From contig JAWNZC010000445.1 of the NCBI GenBank assembly GCA_035771165.1, forward strand, positions 1,336,001 through 1,400,000: a stretch of DNA of 64,000 nucleotides, written 5' to 3'. The notes under the pieces are model-generated. The model did no database searches and was not told the origin of the DNA. It saw only the letters and a list, made by a program, of their open reading frames with translations. Position 1 is the stretch's first letter. The number at the start of each line of letters is the position of its first letter. The stretch is from Paragorgia papillata (taxonomy: Eukaryota > Cnidaria > Anthozoa > Scleralcyonacea > Coralliidae). Below are positions 58,415 through 64,000 of this stretch, one piece after another. Both the position numbers and the translations under genes were made by a program.

Positions 58415-60773
58415 TGGCAAGAGAGAATATTAAAGGTAAGAGAGGAAGTGTATAGTAACGGTCTATAGTAATCTTAGACCCCGTTTACACTAGAGCAAAC
58501 GTTTCCGGATTCGTGACGAATCCGGAACGTTTTAGTACCGGAAAAACTTTTCGGTTTGATCACGTATCCGGAGATTTCGAATCCGGAAAAAAATGTAAAA
58601 ACTTCGTATCCGAATACTTTTGAATCCGAGACAATACGTATAGTGTGAACGGTTATTCCGATGAATTCGGATGCTCTTCCGCTCGTAGTCATGTAAGGTT
58701 GCGGTGGAACCAACATCGTCAACATATTAACTGAATTAAAGGAATTCCAAGGTTAGTGTAAAAGGCCGAATGTGCGAATACTGAATACTCGGTACGAAGT
58801 GAATCTGGAAACATTTACGAATCCGGAAACTTTAATTTTGCTCTAGTGTAAACGGGGTCTTATTAGACTACGTTTACACTAGAGCAAAAGTTTCCGGATT
58901 CGTAAATGTTTCCGGATTCACTTCGTACCGAGTATTCGGATTCGTTAGGCGTTTACACTACAACAGTATTCGCAGATTCGGCCCTTTACACTAAACTCGG
59001 AATTCCTTTAATTCAGTTAATATGTTGACCATGTTGGTTCCACCGCAACCTCACTACATGACTACGAACGGAAGAGCATCCGAATGCATCGGAATAACCG
59101 TTCACACCATACGTATTGTCTCGGATTCAAAAGTATTCGGATACGAAGTTTGTACATTTTTTTCCGGATTCGAAATCTCCGGATACGTGATCAAAACCGG
59201 AAAGTTTTTATCCCGGATTCATTCTTGTGTGTGTAAACGGCAAAACGAATCCGGTACTAAAACGTTCCAGATTCGTCACGAATCCGAAAACATTTGCTCT
59301 AGTGTAAGCGGGGTCTTAGTCCTTTAAGTTATTTTTATATTTCACGAGATAATCCAGACCTTTAAGGCAAAAGACTTTGACGAATCTATCAAATAGATCT
59401 ATACTCAAGACTTTTCAAGACTTTGCAAGACTTTTCTTCAAGATATTTCTAGACAATCGCGGCACAAAGTGCAAGACCTTTGACAGACTATTGAAGACTT
59501 ATAATTGTCTAGAAAAGGTCTAGCAAAGGTCTCCAAGACCTGTTGTAGACCTTTTAAGGACCTTCTACGCGCGTAACTCGCGACCTGTCAAGCAATCGAG
59601 AATGACAATATGTATTTCATATATAATGAAAAGATAAAAGATAAAAATATAAGATGAGCGCTTTAGAAAACATAAAACTTTTTCTTGATCAAGAGGAGTC
59701 TTGACTGTCTTCAGTTCGTCTATGTACTTCAATACTATGACTTTTTCCGCCATTTTGTTTTCGCGAAAGGGGTGTTCGCTCTCCTTCGCAAAAATTCTTT
59801 ATTTCGGGGATCGTCGGAGATGTGTCGGAAATGGTCAGATGAAGCTATAGTTTCGTGGCACCACTTATGTCCTGCAGCTGACGATTCCGACACATCTCCG
59901 ACGATCACCGAAAGAACCTCTGCGGAAGAGAGAGGTGACTACAACTACCAGAATGCTTTGCCAGTAACCTTAGTGCTAATAATCAGAGGACACCGGCAAA
60001 GCATTCTGGTAGTTGTAGTCACCCAACGCCATCAAACGTCATCATGCAAATGACCTATTGACATACATTAATCTTGTTAAAATATATTCATAATATATAC
60101 CTACATTTCACTATCAACTTCACAGATTCTCGTATGATTGTACTCATATTTTTTGACTCGCAGCAGTAGTCTCCTTGGTTTCGTCTCGTAACATTAGTAA
60201 TGAATAACGAAGGGCTTGATGAGATCGTAGTGTTGTTTTCTTTGTACCACCTTACATTTACATTCTCCATATAATTGCATTTCAAAGTCACGTTTTCATT
60301 TTCATTCACCTGGACAAGTCTTTGGTGTTTTTCATTGCAGATATGCTCGGCAGACGCTATATAATTTAAAATAAACGAAAGTGAGAAAAAAAAACCCACC
60401 TTGTGAACAATGGAAAAATCAATAATATAATTTGATATGTCGTGTAATCTGCAACTGCAAGTATATAGAATGGCCTCTCCATGGATAGCTACGCTATTTT
60501 GAAATTGAAATAAACTACTGTTCAGCTATGCTCTGTCGCCTCGTGCAGCGAGGCAGTACTATACAGATCGAATAAAGTAATTATTTTCTTCTCTCTTTCA
60601 GAAACGGCCAAAAAAAGGCAAAGAAGCCTCTGCTCGGCGAGAACAATAAAAAAAGAAACGTAAACTGTATTATTAACTCCAATTAAAGAATTATCTTTTA
60701 CCGGATCAGAAGACTTACTGTATACAATTCCCAAACATGTCAGTACATAACTGAATTTCACGATTACTTCCAT
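56852..60773 (-). CDS. type I membrane receptor, two Ig domains, tyrosine-rich tail
   Basis: Three minus-strand exons: 60719-60773 (signal peptide), 60105-60356 (Ig 1) and 56852-58062 (Ig 2, membrane segment, tail). All introns are phase 1, as usual for Ig-domain exons; CDS 1518 bp, 505 aa. The start is the ATG at 60773 (MEVIVKFSYVLTCLGIVYT). Ig 1 has LKCNY, VRWY, and GDYCC. Ig 2 has Cys127, Trp139 and the DFGSYKC motif at Cys174. The membrane helix is about 211-234 (VVVISCFLGLTLFLVIALAF), then a roughly 270-residue tail. It has many tyrosines in signalling-like contexts: NITYEEQ, NYANITYGT, SIVYENEI, ALYTDLL, SYVNQ, NYMPLGPEV. Several (YANI, YENE, YVNQ) fit the YxN site bound by Grb2-type SH2 domains. 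No kinase or phosphatase domain. Likely a cell-surface adhesion or recognition receptor; the ligand is unknown. Confidence 0.9.
58281..58412. repeat. (TA)n tracts flanking a short hairpin, receptor intron 2
   Basis: Two (ta)n runs, 58281-58306 and 58358-58412, separated by gttcaatctacagacacggt...acagctcatcag. The short interval is the type often found between microsatellites produced by a single insertion. Confidence 0.85.
58477..58859. mobile_element. Harbinger-like MITE, 383 bp, TTA-flanked
   Basis: Ends gaccccgtttacactagagc and gctctagtgtaaacggggtc are perfect inverted repeats; TTA at 58474-58476 and 58860-58862. Subterminal cggattcgtgacgaatccg pairs. In receptor intron 2. Confidence 0.88.
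58866..59315. mobile_element. second Harbinger-like MITE, 450 bp, inverted relative to the first
   Basis: Ends gactacgtttacactagagc and gctctagtgtaagcggggtc; TTA at 58863-58865 and 59316-59318. The body matches the reverse complement of 58477-58859 (ttaatatgttgac, gaacggaagagcatccga, gtattgtctcggattcaaaa), with an extra 60-70 bp. Only three bases separate the two TTA-flanked elements. Confidence 0.88.
59320..59800. repeat. AAGACTTT/AAGACCTT-rich degenerate stretch
   Basis: Irregular words gaagactt, caagactttt, aagacctttg and aaggtctagcaaaggtct from 59355 to 59570, partly inverted to each other. No gene. Confidence 0.5.
59809..59906. repeat. perfect 22-bp inverted repeat GATCGTCGGAGATGTGTCGGAA
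   Basis: Left arm 59809-59830, right arm 59885-59906 (reverse complement), loop of 54 bp with ctatagtttcgtggcacc. It lies immediately left of the hairpin at 59934. Confidence 0.85.
59934..60023. promoter_or_regulatory. perfect 29-bp inverted repeat carrying ZNF143/Staf-like sites
   Basis: The left arm ggtgactacaactaccagaa... (59934-59962) and its exact reverse complement (59995-60023) surround a 32-bp loop. Each arm contains actacaactaccagaatgc, close to the ZNF143/Staf consensus actacaa-tcccagaatgc (one substitution in the CCCA core). The hairpin sits in intron 2 of the Ig receptor, about 80 bp from exon 2. Either a small MITE or a duplicated regulatory site. Confidence 0.55.
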
Positions 60774-61250
60774 TTCCACGCTTAATTATTGTTGAGAAAT
60801 TCTGAACTTTTCAACCGTCCTATATATATATGAGAAATAGAAATATAATTTAATGTAGTAGTGTTATTTCATGATTACATGATAAAAAGGTATAAGGAAA
60901 GAAAAACCAACCAATTCAATAAATCGGCATTATTTCAACTTTCTGCTTCAGTGAAAAATTGGTCTATATCATATTCAACTACTTGTAGTCAAATATTTAA
61001 AATAACACTTAAATTTAAGTAGTACAATATATATGTTTTATCCAAATTAAACAATCTTAGAATAAGAGCTATACTTTTTTTGTTATATATGGCTAAAACT
61101 TGTTTTCACGTCATCACGCTGAATGGCGCACACTGCATAATATTAGTTGCTGAGAGGTCTGGGAGGCCTATAACTTTTAATAATGATCACCTGCAACTTT
61201 TGGCGGGAAAATTTCTGAGTTGATTTGAATGAAAATAAAAAAAGACTTAT
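60774..61250. other. upstream region of the Ig receptor
   Basis: AT-rich 5' flank with tatatatatat at 60821-60830 as a possible TATA-like stretch, about 50 bp from the start codon on the minus strand. No other feature can be supported. Confidence 0.4.
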
Positions 61251-61254
61251 ATGA

Positions 61255-61625
61255 TCCCTGTATCTGGGCTGTCTCGCCTCGGTTAGCCAGAATAAATTCC
61301 ATCCCGGGTTTATATATGGAGTAAACAAAGTGCTCATGCCGCGGTTGACTGGGATGAAGGCGGAGGAGGCGTTCACACCTTTTTCTGTAAACTTCAAGTC
61401 TTATTTTTTGCTTTATATATTGTCAATACTTCTGAACTTTTTTTATCGGATAATTTTGTCTCTGATCTCTGGCCAGCAAAGACCGATTCACCTTTTTTTA
61501 CAGCTCTCTTTCCGGGGTGGGCGCCCTGTGGTCTACCGGGATATTGCGTTTATTATATATGGAGAAACATTTGTCCCGCCTGACCGGGATCCCCAGTTAG
61601 GAGTTAGGATGGTCTCCATATAAAC
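61255..61625. mobile_element. eroded TIR element, CCCTGTATCTGGGCTG / GGGATCCCCAGTTAGG
   Basis: Weak inverted resemblance of both halves: ttatatatggagtaaacaaa and ttatatatggagaaacattt occur as direct copies (61310, 61553), and ggttgactgggat / gcctgaccgggatc are also direct. Better described as a diverged tandem duplication about 240 bp long. Confidence 0.45.
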
Positions 61626-61748
61626 GTAACTTGGAAAATATATAACAGTAAATTATCTACAAGCCGAGATCCTAGTACACCGGAACATTCTATAAACAGG
61701 CCTTTATTTGAAAGCTATAAGTACTTAATTAAAAGCGCGGAAAAGCTA

Positions 61749-61814
61749 GCCTGCGAATTACCCAGACCTATTTTTCTGCCCTCGTGCCTCCCGCGAACTT
61801 GGTTCGCAGGCTAC
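61749..61814. mobile_element. hairpin MITE with TAGCCTGCGAA ends
   Basis: tagcctgcgaattaccca and gttcgcaggctacccag surround a C/T-rich loop. Fourth member of the TAGCCTGC family in this window (others at 23703, 30706, 32908). Confidence 0.7.
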
Positions 61815-61849
61815 CCAGAGGTCAGATCTTCGGAAGTAGTCGTTCGCAA

Positions 61850-61978
61850 GTTCGTTGGGAAGTTCAAAGTTCGTTTTGAACTACGCATTTGATTGGCTGA
61901 TAGGAACCAAGCAACCAATCAAATGCAGAGTTCAAAACGAACTACGAACTTCCCAACGAACTTCCAAACGAACTTCCG
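61850..61978. repeat. hairpin with GTTCGTTGGGAAGTTC arms
   Basis: gttcgttgggaagttcaaag and gaacttcccaacgaacttcc, and further in, ttcgttttgaactacgcatt against aatgcagagttcaaaacgaa and gattggctg/ccaatc. The stem is over 50 bp with few mismatches. The loop is about 15 bp near 61908. Confidence 0.85.
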
Positions 61979-62032
61979 AATATTTGGGTGAAACTGAAGT
62001 GAGTTGCAAAGGTTGCAAATGACTGTAACAGG

Positions 62033-62365
62033 CAGGGACGTAGCCAGGGGGGGGGAGCCGCGGCTTCCCCCCCCCTTTTGATATAAAACGACAGACATGT
62101 AAACTACAAAACTGATGCAATATCAATTGTGTCAGGAAATAAACTGTAAACAGTGTGTTCAATCTACTGAGCCAGTGTATGCATTTTGAGTATCTATGTG
62201 ACGTTTGCGTGTTTTGAGTATTTTATATGACGTTTTTTAACCTTAGAGTCTGTAAAATCTTCCTCCGAAAGCCAGGAAATGGCATTACAGCGACTCTCGA
62301 TTTCAAAATTTCCCGGAGGAGCATGCCCCCGGACCCCCCCCTTCAAAATCCTGGCTACGTCCCTG
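62033..62365. mobile_element. hAT-like non-autonomous element, 333 bp, perfect 8-bp duplication
   Basis: Ends cagggacgtagccagg and cctggctacgtccctg are perfect inverted repeats; gtaacagg flanks both sides (62025-62032, 62366-62373). The interior has the aaatggcattac, aatttcccggaggagcatg and cccccggacccccc boxes shared with 11891, 17296 and 42053. Confidence 0.9.
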
Positions 62366-62373
62366 GTAACAGG

Positions 62374-63050
62374 CCTAGTGTAAACAAACAAGCTCAATTA
62401 GAATAAGGTAAACGGCAACATCCAAAAACGCGAACGATGAATTCAGTAAAACGATAACGGAAACCTCAGGCAAATACTTTCCCGTACGACCTCACTCGGT
62501 TAATATTATTGGCCTAACCGGAAAATTTAAAGTCGTCTGGTTTAAATTCTTGACTTATATAAATGGGCTTTATAATTAAGATCCAGAAGTTTATGTTTTA
62601 TCTTATCCCCAGTATAGTATATAATCTTAAATATTTGAATATTCATTTATTGTACTATGACATGAAGCATTTTTCTCCTTCGCAGATAATTATATACACA
62701 CCTCACAGTACCGTAACAAGGCAAAAGTCGCCAAGAGAGAGAGAAAAGAAACTCCGCCCTCAAATAAAAACTCAAAAAGTAAACACACGCAAATTACAAA
62801 TATGTTCTGTCTCCAGGATCGAATAAATAATCATTAACTCCCGGCTCATCTGGCCATAATTACACTTACAGTAGCTATAAAGCCAGGAATTATCAAACGA
62901 TTAAGATTATAAAGTGTTTTTTAATACAGAAAATCTTGGTCAAGAACAATTAACCCTTTGAAGCCTGATGACGAGTCTTGAGTATTTTATCTGCATGGCT
63001 AACCCCAGACAATTTTATATTCAGCAAGGGAGACGGATCACATGCAGATC
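62374..63050. other. gene-free region
   Basis: AT-rich. An 87-codon plus frame at 62563 lacks any domain. Ttaaccctttgaagcctgatgacgagt at 62951 resembles the TTAACCCT MITE family (47829). Confidence 0.4.
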
Positions 63051-63641
63051 TTAGGTGTAAGACTTTCCGAATTTTTTCATACCTTTATTATCCGTTAAAT
63101 CTTCACCTTTAAGCTTTGCTCTTACTAAATTTTTCTTAAGATTTTTTGGTCTTCTGTATGCTATCATAGGCCTATTTTGAAATATTTCTCTCATGTCATC
63201 CGAAGCATGTAAGATAGGCCAGATTGAATCAATAGTATTTCTTACCCCTGACAAAGCTGGATGAAAATTCATATACCAAAGGCATTCTGTTGACATTTAA
63301 ATTTTTCCTAACGGCTAACTGTCACTATCCTAACAAAAAAGATTCGCCCTATTTTTGCTTTTTGCCTTGGTAAATTGAGATTCAACATATCAGTTACGTT
63401 TAAACTCCCTTATAGTAAAATGACCCTTCAGTTAATTTAATCTTTCTTCACTGAACATCATCCGAATCACAAATCCGCGGCTAAGTCTCAACGCCTGACT
63501 ATGTAGTATTCCCTTCCTGACATATTCAGGATGACATGACCTATAATCCAAATATATTGGTGGATATCTGTTTGCTTGGAATATTGGTGGGTTGCAATCA
63601 TAATATGATATTTTGTACCTACCAACCAACATAGCCGCCAT
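63051..63641 (-). pseudogene. Penelope-like retroelement remnant (RT C-terminal region)
   Basis: Two minus-strand frames with stops between them. The upstream one (63432-63641) has ANRYPPIYLDYRSCHPEYVR, then KGILHSQALRLSR, the run that follows the catalytic region in Penelope-like reverse transcriptases (SCHP, then YSQALR). The second (63051-63296) has FHPALSGVRNTIDSIWPIL, then IFQNRPMIAYRRPKNLKKNL, VRAKLK and KGMKKFGKSYT, matching the linker before the GIY-YIG nuclease. Frameshifts, missing 5' and 3' parts and a lost Cys pair indicate a dead copy. Family assignment from memory of conserved words. Confidence 0.7.
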
Positions 63642-63697
63642 GACGTAACGTGCAACCCATCTTCACTAAAACATCCAAAAACGGTATCTCTCTCTTA

Positions 63698-64000
63698 GGG
63701 CCTGTTCACACGAGACCGGGTTATCTTGGGGGGTAGGGATAACTCGGGGGCTAGGGTCAAAGTTGGCCCTGTTTCACATGATAAAACGCAACTATCGAGT
63801 TGTCCCTGGCCCCCGAGATAACCCTAGCTTCATGTGAACGCTTCACCCCGCGTTATCCCAAGCAACAGCATAAATACGCATGCCTAAGTTGACCCTACCC
63901 CCCGAGATAACTCGGGTGAAAGCGTTCACATGGAGGTAGGGATAACTCTGGGGCTAGGGTTACCCTATCGCTCCGACCGAGTTATCCCTATCCCCCGAGT
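63698..64000. mobile_element. Harbinger-like MITE cut by the window end, TTA at left
   Basis: Starts gggcctgttcacacgagacc right after TTA (63695-63697), like the element at 18323. Internally gggataactcgggggctag and ccccgagataaccctagc repeat in both orientations, with gttcacatg / catgtgaacg pairs. The right end is outside the window. Confidence 0.75.

Overview
The window is animal nuclear DNA: AT-rich, with short GT-AG introns, extremely repeat-dense and without any operon structure. Hairpin-forming MITEs, a tRNA-derived SINE, Penelope-like debris, Cys-loop channel exons and repeats ending in TAGCCTGCG or carrying a GACGAGTAAAATCGTC core all fit a cnidarian, most likely an anthozoan. That placement is a judgement from repeat style and gene content, not a database result.

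Four multi-exon genes can be assembled by eye with consistent splice phases. (1) + strand, 12.4-13.8 kb: the extracellular part of a nicotinic-type Cys-loop receptor, which stops just before the first membrane segment. (2) - strand, 25.9-19.1 kb: a nine-exon gene whose open frame joins a complete Ser/Thr (RIPK/TKL-like) kinase domain to a Nudix-like C-terminal domain. (3) + strand, 47.2-55.0 kb: an orthologue of splicing factor SUGP1 in seven exons, complete. (4) - strand, 60.8-56.9 kb: a three-exon type I membrane protein with two Ig domains and a long tyrosine-rich tail. Coding fragments from mobile elements lie at 31.0-31.5 kb (Helitron-protein-like repeats), 28.6-28.8 kb (inside a transposon) and 63.0-63.6 kb (Penelope-like reverse transcriptase).

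Layout. 1-2.8 kb: three different satellites almost back to back. 3-11 kb: repeats, including a foldback element at 4.4-6.7 kb and staggered duplications with their own microsatellites at 6.7-8.2 kb. 11-18.7 kb: SINE, hAT-like and Harbinger-like MITEs, and the receptor exons. 19-26 kb: kinase-Nudix gene with minisatellite-filled introns. 26-33.3 kb: a 1.78-kb TIR element with 8-bp target duplications, the Helitron-like fragment with a long inverted duplication, and MITEs. 33.4-41.6 kb: a block of giant palindromes and multi-copy repeats. 42-47 kb: MITEs and a 935-bp palindromic element ending about 100 bp upstream of the SUGP1 start codon. 47-55 kb: SUGP1, its introns packed with hairpin elements. 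55-61 kb: Ig receptor with paired TTA-flanked MITEs in its first long intron. 61-64 kb: MITEs and Penelope debris.

The four genes do not obviously form one pathway. The most noteworthy points are the kinase-Nudix fusion, the binding-domain-only Cys-loop gene, the tyrosine-rich Ig receptor and the density of long perfect inverted repeats, several of which would make long double-stranded RNA if transcribed. All exon calls come from reading splice sites and motifs; none was confirmed with transcripts or searches.
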